The notes: generated by a model from the sequence alone, not told the origin. A stretch of 64,000 bases of DNA from SSF26 sp037443945 (GCA_037443945.1 JBBINH010000002.1:124001-188000), one strand, 5' to 3'; shown: positions 25,314-33,909, counted from the first letter of the stretch. Made by a program: numbers and translations.

Positions 25314-26671
25314 GACGGTTTATCTGGGGAGCGGCGATGCTTTCCTTGCTGGTCGCCTGTGCTGCCCCCTCGGCCGGGGTCTGGCCGTCGCCCCGGCTGG
25401 TTGCCTATGGGGTTGAGCGGGGGGATCTGAGCCGTCATACCATCGGCGTCTATCTCTACCCCGAAGACGATGTCCACGGTCCGGCGGCCCCGCACCTGGG
25501 CGCCTTGGGCGCCCGTTGGGCGCGTTCCTGGCTGAGCTGGGATTGGGTCGAACCCGTGCGGACCGAGCCGCCTACGTACCGTTGGGATACCGTGGACGCC
25601 ATTCTGGGCGCCATACGGAAGGCCGGAATGGAGCCGATCTTCCTTCTGGGCGGGAATGCCGCCTGGGCAGCGGAAAGCTTTTGCGGACCGCTGTATCCGG
25701 AGGCGCGTGCGGCGTTCGTAGCCTTTCTGCAGGCGGCCGTGAGCCGTTACAAGGAGAGCCCGTATCAGGTGCGCTTGTGGGAGATTTATAACGAACCGGA
25801 CAGTGTGTTCGGGCCGCAGGGCTATTGCTTCGGGACGCGTGGAGAGCGCTATCCCGAGACGTTGCGCTTGGCCTACGAGGCCATCAAGGCCGTGGATCCC
25901 CAGGCTATGGTGCTTTTCGGCGGGCTTTCCTACGATTTCTTCCTGAACGAGGGCGGTCGTTTTGATCCCGACTTCCTGGACGATGCCCTTAGCGCCGGTG
26001 CCGGACCGTATTTCGATGTGTTGGCCTTTCATTATTACCCGGCTTTTGTCGAGCGTTGGGAGGCTTTCGGCCCGGGTGTGGCGGGCAAGGCAGCCCATCT
26101 ACGCCGCGAGTTGGCCCGCTATGGTCTGTCGAAACCGCTGGCGCTGACCGAGATCGGGCGTCCCACGCGCGGGCCGGCCGATGACCCTTGGGCGTACGAC
26201 GAAGAGACAACGGCCCGTTTTGTGTTGTCGGCGCTGGCCCTGGCGCGGGCGGCCGATCTGGCCCCTATCATCTGGTTTACCGCCGTGGACAAACCGGCCG
26301 AACCCTACGATTACGGCTTATTCGATGCCTCCCTTCAGCCCGAAGCGGGTCTGGCGGCCTATGGTGTGGCGCTGGCGGCGTTGCAGGGGGCCGAGTATCT
26401 CGGCCCGCTTCCCGTTGTCGGTGCCGGTCAGGCCTTGCGTTTTCGCCACCCCGACGGGCGCGATGTGGTGGTGGCCTGGGCCGGTCATCCCGATCGCGGT
26501 GAAGCAGGGTGGGCTTTGTTGATGCTGCCTGCAACCGGTGCATGGGCCGTGGACAGGCACGGGACGGCCCGTCGTTTCGTTGAGGGAGGACCGGCCGATC
26601 GGGACGGCCGTCGCAACGGTCGGTTGACCCTGCTTCTCGGCATGGAGCCGTTGGTGCTATGGCCTTTCTGA
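25310..26671 (+). CDS. PslG-like glycoside hydrolase lipoprotein
   Basis: A 453-residue exported lipoprotein: signal peptide ending in the lipobox LLVAC with Cys at residue 17, then a (beta/alpha)8 glycosidase domain of the GH39/clan-A type. IYNEPD places the acid/base Glu at 162 and LALTEIGRP the nucleophile at 281; WFTAVDKPAEPYDYGLF lies on the last barrel strands. PslG of Pseudomonas, a comparable enzyme in a polysaccharide locus, is an endoglycosidase that shapes polymer length. GTG 25310 was chosen because it overlaps the previous stop and yields a clean signal sequence. The C-terminus is a small beta domain (about 370-453) shared with the paralogues at 27688 and 34906. Confidence 0.8.
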   Translation: MRRFIWGAAMLSLLVACAAPSAGVWPSPRLVAYGVERGDLSRHTIGVYLYPEDDVHGPAAPHLGALGARWARSWLSWDWVEPVRTEPPTYRWDTVDAILGAIRKAGMEPIFLLGGNAAWAAESFCGPLYPEARAAFVAFLQAAVSRYKESPYQVRLWEIYNEPDSVFGPQGYCFGTRGERYPETLRLAYEAIKAVDPQAMVLFGGLSYDFFLNEGGRFDPDFLDDALSAGAGPYFDVLAFHYYPAFVERWEAFGPGVAGKAAHLRRELARYGLSKPLALTEIGRPTRGPADDPWAYDEETTARFVLSALALARAADLAPIIWFTAVDKPAEPYDYGLFDASLQPEAGLAAYGVALAALQGAEYLGPLPVVGAGQALRFRHPDGRDVVVAWAGHPDRGEAGWALLMLPATGAWAVDRHGTARRFVEGGPADRDGRRNGRLTLLLGMEPLVLWPF

Positions 26672-27624
26672 GGCAGGGAGGTCGCCCCTGGCTGTGGCGG
26701 CTGCTGTTCGGCTCTGTCGTGGCGATCGTGGCCTTCGTCATGCTGACGCGCCAGATACGATGGGAAGTGGCGTTGGCCCATCTGCGGGATGTCAGACCCG
26801 GCTGGGTTGTAGCGGCGGCGGCTTGTGTGTTGTCGACCAACATCGCCAAGGCGCTGCGCTGGCGATGGCTGTTTCCGACAGACCGCGAGCCACCGACGCG
26901 CTACGATGCCTTTGGCGCGCTTATGGTGGGCCAGATGCTCAATTTCCTGTTGCCCTTGCGCGCCGGTGATGTCTCCCGGGCGCTGCTGATGGGGCGCTAT
27001 CGTCAGGCCAGTACGGCTGCCGCCGTCGGCACCATCGGAGCCGAAAAGGTCATCGACCTGTCCATTATGGGTCTAATGGTCGCCCTGGTGTTGCCCTGGA
27101 TCATTCTACCGGCCTGGATGAATGCGGCCGACCGTGGGGTCACCGTCGGGGCTTTGGTCGGCATGGTTACCTGGCTGGGTATCTTGCTGACCCTACCCCA
27201 TTTCCAACGGGTTTTGGCCGTCTTGGGGGAACGGTTTCAGACCCTGTCCTGGCTTAGTCGATTGTTGTTACGCTTTCTGGAGGGGCTGACGGCGCTGCGC
27301 CATACCCGCCGCGTGCCTTTTGTGCTCGGTTGGTCGGCGTTGGCCTGGGGATGCGCCGTTCTGACCAATTACCTGTTGCTGCAAGCGTTGGGCTTGCCGG
27401 CCACCTGGTTGAGCAGTCTCCTTGTCGTTCTGATCATCCAGGGCGGGATCAGTGTGCCTCTGGCGCCCGGTCAGATCGGTGTCTTCGAGGCTCTGGCCGT
27501 GCTGGCCCTCTCGTTGACCGGGATCCCGGCCGAAGCTGCTCTGGCCTTCGGCATCTGGCTGCACATCCTCGTGATGGGGGTTCCGGTGCTCAGCAGCCTG
27601 TGGTGGCTGGGGCGACGAGCTTGA
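26659..27624 (+). CDS. AglD/lysylphosphatidylglycerol synthase-type membrane protein
   Basis: A 321-residue integral membrane protein of the LPG_synthase_TM (UPF0104, AglD/MprF N-terminal) family with about eight helices. Family features are LRWRWLFPT near residue 70, VGQMLNFLLPLRAGDVSRA, GAEKVIDLSIMGLMV and PLAPGQIGVFEAL. Relatives move or modify lipid-linked sugars or lipids, often as flippase-like subunits in glycan loci. Starts at ATG 26659, overlapping the glycosidase by 13 bases. No canonical Wzx flippase is visible in the window, so a flippase role is tempting but unproven. Confidence 0.82.
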   Translation: MAFLRQGGRPWLWRLLFGSVVAIVAFVMLTRQIRWEVALAHLRDVRPGWVVAAAACVLSTNIAKALRWRWLFPTDREPPTRYDAFGALMVGQMLNFLLPLRAGDVSRALLMGRYRQASTAAAVGTIGAEKVIDLSIMGLMVALVLPWIILPAWMNAADRGVTVGALVGMVTWLGILLTLPHFQRVLAVLGERFQTLSWLSRLLLRFLEGLTALRHTRRVPFVLGWSALAWGCAVLTNYLLLQALGLPATWLSSLLVVLIIQGGISVPLAPGQIGVFEALAVLALSLTGIPAEAALAFGIWLHILVMGVPVLSSLWWLGRRA

Positions 27625-27687
27625 GTTGTTGCCATACCGAAATGGCCAAGGGCAGCGTCCTATTCCCGAAAACCGTTTTCGATCGTC

Positions 27688-29355
27688 ATGGTCGGTGTTG
27701 TCCTCATGTCTCCTTTGCAGCGTATTGTAGCCGTTTTCTTGCCCTTGATCCTCCTGGTTTTGGCGTTCGTACGCAGTCATGCCGTCTCAACGGCTGCCAC
27801 CGTACCCACCGATCCGTTCGGTATCTATCTTCACGACCATCGCACGCTGCGCGGTGCGCCCCAGATGGCAGCGGCCGGCGCACGTTGGCTTTCCATCAAT
27901 CTTATCTGGCGGGATATTGAGTCCCGACGTGGGGTGTATCACTGGGCGCAAACCGATGCCGCTCTGGCCCAGGCCACGGAGCTTGGCTATCAGGTCCTGG
28001 TGACGGTGACGGGCAATCCCTCCTGGGCGGCCGATACCATCTGTGGACCGGTGCACGATCTGGGCGCTCTGACCGAATTCATGCGTCGCGCCGTGGCCCG
28101 GTACAGCGTGCCGCCGTACAACGTGCTGCATTGGGCTCTGTACAACGAGCCCGACAACTCGGACATCACCCTGGACCTGGGTGGCTGCTGGGGCAATCCC
28201 TATCCCCGTACCCGTACCGGTTTTGGCGGTGCGGCTTATGGGCGCATGCTGAAACAGGTCTACCCGGCCGTGAAGGCCGTCAATCCCCGTGTGCAGCTTG
28301 CCCTGGGCGCACTGGCCTACGATTATTTTACCCACGAAGGTGGCTATTTTGATCCACTCTTTTTTGAAGACATTATTCGTCGCGATCGTGCCAATGCCTG
28401 GGAATATTTCGATTTGATCAATTTTCACTATTACTACGCTTTTGCTCAGCGTTGGGACGATGCTTTCGACGGTCGTTATAACGATGGTATTATCGGCAAG
28501 GCGATGTATTTGCGCCAAGAATACGCCAATTTTACGGCTCAGCCGCCGAAACCCGTCATCCTGACCGAAATCGGCAGCCCTACCTCCGGTCCGCCCGACG
28601 GCCAAAACTACAGCGAAGAACGCCAGGCCCGCGATGTCGTCAAGGAGATGACGCGGGCGATGGCGGCGGGATTACCCATCATCATCTGGTTTTCCGGGGT
28701 GGATGAACCCGCCTGGGATTACAAGTACGGTTTGTTGGACAGCAACTTACAACCGAAGCCGGGTTATAGCGCCTACCGTGTGTTCACCCGCGAGATGGCC
28801 GATGCCCGTTTCGAGGGGCCCCGGCTGAACTTTGCCCCCAGCGTGGAAGGCTACGACTTCCTAGTGCGCGGGCGACGCAAGACGGTTGTCTGGCAGACGG
28901 AGGGCAACGGCGGGGTGCTGACGGTGGGGATCGGCAAAGTCGGCGGCGTGTTGCGGGTGGTGGATAAGTTCGGTAACGAATCGTTTGTCACCGACGGCGG
29001 ACCCGGCGATCCCGACGGCGTGGCCAATCGTTTTGTCGGTGTCTTTATCGATCAGAGTCCTCGCTATCTCGAGGACATGACGATGGCCACTCACACGCCA
29101 ACCGTCACGCCGACGGCCACCCAAACCCCGACGGCAACGCCGACCCCAACTTTGACCCCCACACGGACCATGACGCCGACCCCGACCTCTACGCCCACGC
29201 CGACGGCCACGGCCACCCGCACTCCCACACCGACTCCCACCCCGACCGGCAGTCTGACGGCAACGCCAACGGCAACGCCGACGGCGACCGGCCGATACCA
29301 TTTCCTTCCCCTCTATCAATTCCGTCATCATGCGGCCGGTCGAAGCGGGAATTGA
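27688..29355 (+). CDS. secreted PslG-like glycosidase with Pro/Thr linker
   Basis: A 555-residue exported protein: signal peptide (ending about residue 35), GH39-like (beta/alpha)8 domain with ALYNEPDNSD (acid/base Glu about 154) and VILTEIGSP (nucleophile about 294), then a beta domain (RVVDKFGNESFVTDGGPGD). Residues ~470-530 are a low-complexity Thr-Pro-Thr-Ala linker, and the protein ends YHFLPLYQFRHHAAGRSGN. Chloroflexota secreted proteins often close with a short 'FLPL'-type segment after such linkers, possibly for surface retention (from memory). ATG 27688 or 27706 are both possible starts. It is a close paralogue of 34906 and more distantly of 25310. Confidence 0.82.
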   Translation: MVGVVLMSPLQRIVAVFLPLILLVLAFVRSHAVSTAATVPTDPFGIYLHDHRTLRGAPQMAAAGARWLSINLIWRDIESRRGVYHWAQTDAALAQATELGYQVLVTVTGNPSWAADTICGPVHDLGALTEFMRRAVARYSVPPYNVLHWALYNEPDNSDITLDLGGCWGNPYPRTRTGFGGAAYGRMLKQVYPAVKAVNPRVQLALGALAYDYFTHEGGYFDPLFFEDIIRRDRANAWEYFDLINFHYYYAFAQRWDDAFDGRYNDGIIGKAMYLRQEYANFTAQPPKPVILTEIGSPTSGPPDGQNYSEERQARDVVKEMTRAMAAGLPIIIWFSGVDEPAWDYKYGLLDSNLQPKPGYSAYRVFTREMADARFEGPRLNFAPSVEGYDFLVRGRRKTVVWQTEGNGGVLTVGIGKVGGVLRVVDKFGNESFVTDGGPGDPDGVANRFVGVFIDQSPRYLEDMTMATHTPTVTPTATQTPTATPTPTLTPTRTMTPTPTSTPTPTATATRTPTPTPTPTGSLTATPTATPTATGRYHFLPLYQFRHHAAGRSGN

Positions 29356-29518
29356 TCGAAAGCGTTGGGGCATGATGTCCGGTGTCGGTCTTTGCCATCA
29401 TGGAGATGGCACCCGTTGTCCGGGCGAGGGGCATCGCCGACTTCCGCATGGCAACGGCTACGCTTGCGGTGCTCGCCCGCCCTGACAGGGGATCGGCGAG
29501 AAGGCCTTCTGGCCTGGG

Positions 29519-29558
29519 AACACCTGCTTTGGGGAGGTTGGCAAGGCAGGTGTTTTTT
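29519..29558 (+). terminator. intrinsic terminator
   Basis: Perfect 9-base arms AACACCTGC (29519-29527) and GCAGGTGTT (29546-29554) with an 18-base loop, followed by a T run through 29558. It lies 164 bases after the stop of the secreted glycosidase and fits the end of the long operon. Confidence 0.7.
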
Positions 29559-29709
29559 GCGTTGAGGACCGGTCTTCGTTGACGGGAGGATGCTGCGGAG
29601 CGCCTCATCCGCTGCCTGAGCCGTTGCGATCGTCGTCCCGCGCCTTGAGAAAGCCCAACGCGGATCGGTCGTGGGCTCCTCAGAGTGGTTGCTTAAGGCG
29701 GGAACCTTG

Positions 29710-29741
29710 ACGCGTTTGAACGTTCGAAGGTTCAAACGCGT
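29710..29741. repeat. perfect 12-base inverted repeat
   Basis: ACGCGTTTGAAC (29710-29721) and GTTCAAACGCGT (29730-29741) flank the 8-base centre GTTCGAAG. No T run follows, so it is not a standard terminator. An operator for a dimeric regulator or an mRNA hairpin upstream of the epimerase gene are possible. Confidence 0.6.
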
Positions 29742-29940
29742 TCGTTTGGTATTGTCCCAACGCGGGGTTTGTTCCCGGCCCGATCGCTTGTCCCCTCGGC
29801 AACGGGAAAAAAGGGCTCCGGACCGGTTCGGTGCGGAAGGGGTTCAAAACCGATGTGATGGCGTTATGAGGTTTTGGCGGTTCCGATCGAGTTGTGGCAA
29901 GATGGGGTCGGTTTCCGCCCTCTTGTTTGCCGACAACCGC

Positions 29941-30927
29941 ATGGCTCAGCGTATCCTTATCACCGGCGGCGCCGGTTTTATCGGCAGCCATCTGGCCGAG
30001 GCCTTTCTGGCGGCCGGCTATGAGGTGACCATCCTCGATAATCTCTCCACCGGCCGTTTCGAGAACATCGCCCATCTGGTTGGGCGGCCCGGCTTTCGCT
30101 TTGCCCTGGCCAGCATTCAAAATGCCGTTGTTCTGGACCGTCTGGCCAGTGAGGCCGATGGGATCGTCCATCTGGCCGCCGCCGTAGGCGTGCAGCTTAT
30201 TGTCGAACGTCCTGTCCATACCATTGAGACGAACATCATGGGTACCGAGGCCGTATTGCAGGCGGCGGCCCGCTATCGCGCCCGGGTCGTTCTGGCTTCG
30301 ACCTCGGAGGTTTACGGCAAGGGGGTACGCGTGCCTTTTCGCGAGGATGACGATGTGGTGCTGGGGCCTACGGATAAGAGCCGCTGGGCCTATGCCGCCT
30401 CGAAAATGGTGGATGAGTTCCTGGCCCTGGCCTACTATCGGGAAAAGGGTTTGCCGGTCGTCATCGCTCGTCTGTTCAACACGGTGGGTCCGCGTCAGAC
30501 CGGTCGTTACGGTATGGTCGTGCCCCGCTTTGTCTCCCAGGCTTTGCGCGGTGTCCCGCTGACGGTGTACGGCGATGGCACGCAAAGCCGCTGTTTTTGC
30601 GATGTTTCCGATACGGTACGGGCCCTGGTGGGCCTGACCACGCATCCCGATGCCGTCGGTCGGGTTTTCAATGTGGGTTCTCAGGAGGAAATCAGCATCC
30701 GGGATTTGGCCGAACGCGTGTTGGCCGTAACCGGCAGCCGTTCGCCTATCCATTTTATCCCTTACGATCAGGCCTACGCGCCGGGCTTCGAGGATATGGC
30801 CCGTCGCGTGCCCGATACCGGGCGCATCGAGGCCCTCCTGGGCTGGCGTCCCCAAATCGCCCTGGATACGACCCTGACCCGCGTAGCCGACTGGATGCGT
30901 TGTCAGGATGCCATACCGGCTTACTGA
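29941..30927 (+). CDS. NAD-dependent nucleotide-sugar epimerase/dehydratase
   Basis: A 328-residue short-chain dehydrogenase of the GalE/dTDP-glucose dehydratase group: Rossmann motif ILITGGAGFIGSHLAEAF at residues 5-22, LDNLSTG, HLAAAVGV, the Ser in LASTSEVYGKG, and the catalytic YAASKMVDEF (Tyr-x3-Lys) near residue 150. RLFNTVGPRQTGRYGMV and GDGTQSRCF are typical of UDP-sugar 4-epimerases and UDP-glucuronate enzymes. ATG 29941 was chosen because the Rossmann fold starts five residues later; the long upstream open frame (from 29671) overlaps the inverted repeat. It probably supplies an epimerised UDP-sugar to the glycan. Confidence 0.9.
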   Translation: MAQRILITGGAGFIGSHLAEAFLAAGYEVTILDNLSTGRFENIAHLVGRPGFRFALASIQNAVVLDRLASEADGIVHLAAAVGVQLIVERPVHTIETNIMGTEAVLQAAARYRARVVLASTSEVYGKGVRVPFREDDDVVLGPTDKSRWAYAASKMVDEFLALAYYREKGLPVVIARLFNTVGPRQTGRYGMVVPRFVSQALRGVPLTVYGDGTQSRCFCDVSDTVRALVGLTTHPDAVGRVFNVGSQEEISIRDLAERVLAVTGSRSPIHFIPYDQAYAPGFEDMARRVPDTGRIEALLGWRPQIALDTTLTRVADWMRCQDAIPAY

Positions 30928-30936
30928 ACTCGCCCC

Positions 30937-31530
30937 ATGAGCCATCTGGATCCGACGCCTTGCTGGTATACCGTTCATACCAAGCCGCTCCGCGAAGTGC
31001 TGGTAGCCGATCTGTTGCAGGAGCGATTATCCCTGGCCGTCTTTCTGCCCGAAGCCTTGCAGTGGTATCGCGGGCAGATGGTGATGCGGCCGTTTTTCCC
31101 CCGTTACCTGTTCGTCGAGGCCGATTTGCAGAAGGTCGAGGTTTCGAGCATTAACAGCCTGCCGGGTGTCATCCGTCTGGTTTCCTTTGGCGGAATGCCC
31201 CAGCCCTTGCAACCGCACATCATCGAGGCGATTCGCAAACGGCTGGCAGCCATCAATGCCGCCGGTGGTTTGCCGCGCTATGGTTGGAATCCCGGTGACC
31301 GCGTGCGCGTGACCGATGGGCCTTTGGCGGGGCTGGAGGCGGTTTTTCAGGGGCCGATGAAGCCTGCCCAGCGGGTCAAAATTCTGTTGCAATTTCTCGG
31401 CCGTTTGCAGACGGTGGAAGTGCCGCCCGAACATCTCGAACCCATTCGCACGACCCCGAACCCGTCTCACTCGCGTCGCACGACCCGTGGACGCGGTCGC
31501 CGTATTCGTCCGAACGATCCTTCGCCCTAA
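30937..31530 (+). CDS. NusG/RfaH-like specialised transcription antiterminator
   Basis: A 197-residue protein with the NusG N-terminal domain (CWYTVHTKPLREVLVADLL, then MVMRPFFPRYLFVEAD and SLPGVIRLVSFGG) and a C-terminal KOW domain (GDRVRVTDGPLAGLEAVF at about residues 125-142). It ends in a basic tail RRTTRGRGRRIRPN. Housekeeping NusG is usually beside secE/rplK; this copy is inside a glycan locus, as are RfaH, LoaP and UpxY, which let polymerase read through long polysaccharide operons. It likely acts on this locus in cis. The gene begins 9 bases after the epimerase. Confidence 0.88.
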   Translation: MSHLDPTPCWYTVHTKPLREVLVADLLQERLSLAVFLPEALQWYRGQMVMRPFFPRYLFVEADLQKVEVSSINSLPGVIRLVSFGGMPQPLQPHIIEAIRKRLAAINAAGGLPRYGWNPGDRVRVTDGPLAGLEAVFQGPMKPAQRVKILLQFLGRLQTVEVPPEHLEPIRTTPNPSHSRRTTRGRGRRIRPNDPSP

Positions 31531-31547
31531 GCTTGTTGCCTTTACCG

Positions 31548-32864
31548 ATGATGACTGCCGATTACAAACAGCTCCTTTTAGACAAACTAACCGCCCACTG
31601 CGCCACGGTGGCCGTTATCGGCCTGGGTTATGTAGGGCTACCGCTGGCCGTCACCTTTGCCGAAAAGGGTTTCAAAGTGATCGGGGTGGATGTGGATGCC
31701 GCCAGGGTGGCGGCCGTCAATGCCGGCGAATCGTACATCCTCGACGTGCCCTCCTCGCGAGTGCAGCCCCTGGTCCGCAATACGCCGGCGCGGCTGCGGG
31801 CGGATACCGATTATGCGGTCTTGGCGGACTGCGATGTGGCCATCATCTGCGTGCCGACGCCGCTCAACAAGACGCGCGATCCCGATGTGCGATACCTCAT
31901 CGCCGCCGGCGAGGCGATTGCCCGTCATATGCCGGCCGGCATGCTCGTGGTGTTGGAGTCCACGACCTATCCCGGCACCACGCAAGACCTGCTGCTGCCG
32001 ATGCTGCAACAGGCGACCGTGGCGGCTACCCTGCCCCGCTGGGAAGTCGGCCGCGACTTCTTTCTGGCCTTTTCGCCGGAACGGATCGATCCCGGCCGCA
32101 CCGATTGGACGGTGGAGACGACACCGAAGGTGGTGGGCGGCATGACCCCGGCCTGCCAGGAGGTGGCCACGACGTTTTACGCCCAGGTGATCCGTCGTAT
32201 TGTGCCCGTGTCTTCTCCGGCCGCTGCGGAGATGACCAAGCTATTGGAAAACACCTTTCGCGCCGTGAACATCGCTCTGGTCAACGAAATCGCCATCATG
32301 TGCGATAAGCTGGGCCTCGATGTGTGGGAGGTGATCGAGGCGGCAGCGACCAAGCCCTATGGATTCATGAAGTTCACGCCCGGGCCCGGCGTCGGTGGCC
32401 ATTGTATTCCCCTCGATCCCCACTATCTTTCCTGGAAGCTGAAGACGCTGAATTACAACGCCCGCTTCATCCAACTGGCCGGTGAGATCAATTCGGAAAT
32501 GCCGCGGTATTGGGTCGAGAAGGTGCGCGATGCCCTCAACGATATCGGCAAGGCCCTAAAAGGGAGTCGCGTGCTCGTCCTGGGCGTAGCCTACAAGAAG
32601 GACGTGAACGATGTGCGTGAGTCGCCGGCCCTGGATATCATCGAGCTGCTGCGCGAAAAGGGCGCAGACGTCCGGTATCATGACCCCTATGTGCCGGCTT
32701 TTGCGCTCAACGGCATTGCCTTTCAGAGCGAAGCCGACCTGGACCGGGCCCTGGCCGAGGCCGATTGCGTTATCATTACCACCGATCATTCGGTTTACGA
32801 TTGGGCTCACATCGCCCGCCGCGCTGCCTTGATTGTGGATACCCGCCATGTCATCCCTACCTAA
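31548..32864 (+). CDS. wecC: UDP-N-acetyl-D-mannosamine/glucosamine dehydrogenase
   Basis: A 438-residue nucleotide-sugar dehydrogenase with VAVIGLGYVGLPLAVTFAEK (NAD site), DVAIICVPTPLNKTRDPD, KLLENTFRAVNIALVNE (catalytic Lys region) and GPGVGGHCIPLDPHYLSWK (catalytic Cys). The overall pattern fits the WecC/WbpA branch that oxidises UDP-ManNAc or UDP-GlcNAc to the uronate. Paired with WecB (14790) it would give UDP-ManNAcA, a uronic acid compatible with the heparinase-like lyase. Either ATG 31548 or 31551 may be used; a TTG at 31533 extends the frame. Confidence 0.92.
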   Translation: MMTADYKQLLLDKLTAHCATVAVIGLGYVGLPLAVTFAEKGFKVIGVDVDAARVAAVNAGESYILDVPSSRVQPLVRNTPARLRADTDYAVLADCDVAIICVPTPLNKTRDPDVRYLIAAGEAIARHMPAGMLVVLESTTYPGTTQDLLLPMLQQATVAATLPRWEVGRDFFLAFSPERIDPGRTDWTVETTPKVVGGMTPACQEVATTFYAQVIRRIVPVSSPAAAEMTKLLENTFRAVNIALVNEIAIMCDKLGLDVWEVIEAAATKPYGFMKFTPGPGVGGHCIPLDPHYLSWKLKTLNYNARFIQLAGEINSEMPRYWVEKVRDALNDIGKALKGSRVLVLGVAYKKDVNDVRESPALDIIELLREKGADVRYHDPYVPAFALNGIAFQSEADLDRALAEADCVIITTDHSVYDWAHIARRAALIVDTRHVIPT

Positions 32865-32865
32865 G

Positions 32866-33501
32866 ATGGTCACACCCCTCCGTTTCTTCTCACGTCGGCC
32901 CTCGGCGGTCCCCTCCCGTCGGCTGCCTCCGCATACGGTGGTCATTGTCTCGGGGCTACCTCGCTCCGGCACCTCGATGATGATGCGGATGCTCGAAGCC
33001 GGTGGCCTGCCCATCCTCAGCGACGGCCTGCGCACGGCCGATCCGGACAACCCCGAAGGCTACTATGAGTTCGAGCGGGTCAAGCAGCTCGACAAGGGGG
33101 ATGCGGCCTGGCTGGCCGAGGCCGAAGGTAAGGCGGTGAAGGTCATTTCGGCGCTGTTGGAGTATTTGCCCGCGTCGTATCGCTATCGCGTGCTCTTCAT
33201 GAACCGGCGGATGGGCGAAATTCTGGCTTCTCAGCGCAAGATGCTCGAGCGCCGGGGCGAGAGCACGACCGTCGATGATGAGCAGCTTGCCGCCATTCTG
33301 GAAAAGCATGTACGCAAAGTCAAGGCCTGGCTGAGCACGCAGCCGCATTTTTGTCTGCTCGATGTGGACTACAACGCCATGATGGTCGATCCCCGACCGT
33401 ATGTGAGTCGGATCAACCGCTTTCTCGACGGTCTTCTCGACGAAGCGCGCATGGTCGCCGTGATCAATCCCGCTTTGTACCGCAACCGGGAGCGGTCCTG
33501 A
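32866..33501 (+). CDS. sulfotransferase family protein
   Basis: A 211-residue protein with VVIVSGLPRSGTSMMMRMLE, the nucleotide-binding loop of the sulfotransferase superfamily, at about residues 26-45. YYEFERVKQL and an acidic-basic alternation follow, as in small bacterial family members. It ends PALYRNRERS without the KGxxGDW element, so catalytic status is less certain than for 3928. ATG 32866 follows the WecC stop by one base; an in-frame ATG at 32848 overlaps it. It is the fifth sulfotransferase-type gene in the locus and lies next to the uronate dehydrogenase, suggesting sulfation of the same polymer. Confidence 0.75.
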   Translation: MVTPLRFFSRRPSAVPSRRLPPHTVVIVSGLPRSGTSMMMRMLEAGGLPILSDGLRTADPDNPEGYYEFERVKQLDKGDAAWLAEAEGKAVKVISALLEYLPASYRYRVLFMNRRMGEILASQRKMLERRGESTTVDDEQLAAILEKHVRKVKAWLSTQPHFCLLDVDYNAMMVDPRPYVSRINRFLDGLLDEARMVAVINPALYRNRERS

Positions 33502-33909
33502 AGTCCAAGCGAATCCGAGGCACGGCTTCACCCGTAATGGTCAGGCCATGTCGTGCGCGAGGGTCTACGGCGTGCCTCTATCCGGACGAACACACGGATC
33601 TTCTTGTGCATGGTCAACCCCTTATTTGTCGGCCAAGGAGTGGATCGCTTACTATTGCGTTCTGGCAACGCTTTCATGCGCTTCGGCTGCTCCGAACGAA
33701 CGCTTAGCCATCAGCCATGATCGTTTCGTAACTGCCTACGTACCGACTGAAGTCGTCCGTCATAGGCCTTCGACCTCCGGTCGGCCCAGGCCGATGCCCG
33801 GCCCAGCAGACTCGGGGAGGCCGATCGGCAATCGGTGCACGGTGGCGGGCAGTCGGGTAGGTAATTACACCGTTTCTCATAAAAGACCGGACATGCTCAG
33901 GAGGTAACA
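33502..33909 (+). other. 408-base intergenic region with dispersed repeat copy
   Basis: No supported gene; the longest frame (33548-33907) has low-complexity, non-family sequence and no good ribosome-binding site. The region contains repeat copy A at 33728-33763 and ends in the strong ribosome-binding site AGGAGGT just before ATG 33910. Confidence 0.55.
33728..33763. repeat. dispersed intergenic hairpin repeat, copy A
   Basis: A 36-base element matching 37942-37977 at 30 of 36 positions; all six differences are transitions. The core CGACT-GA-AGTCG (33744-33755) is a perfect 5-base hairpin, and GCCTA (33734-33738) can pair with TAGGC (33763-33767). In copy B the A-T pair of the core becomes G-T, preserving pairing as RNA. 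Confidence 0.6.

Larger units (their letters stand above)
29356..29940 (+). other. 585-base intergenic region with terminator and perfect inverted repeat
   Basis: No convincing gene. Short frames here lack family similarity or ribosome-binding sites. The stretch holds an intrinsic terminator (29519-29558) and a 12-base inverted repeat (29710-29741), both listed separately. The downstream gene starts at ATG 29941 with no obvious promoter. The gap separates the dense coupled block from the next transcription unit. Confidence 0.6.

Noticed and set aside
29080..29300. Possible CRISPR or satellite array in the Thr/Pro-coding stretch
   Set aside because: The repeat is the in-frame Pro/Thr linker of a secreted protein; there are no spacers or palindromic repeats.
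29671..29940. Extended N-terminus of the sugar epimerase
   Set aside because: The in-frame extension covers the inverted repeat and lacks similarity; the Rossmann fold begins right after ATG 29941.
33548..33907. 119-residue frame in the gap before the coiled-coil gene
   Set aside because: Low-complexity sequence, no ribosome-binding site, and it overlaps the dispersed repeat.
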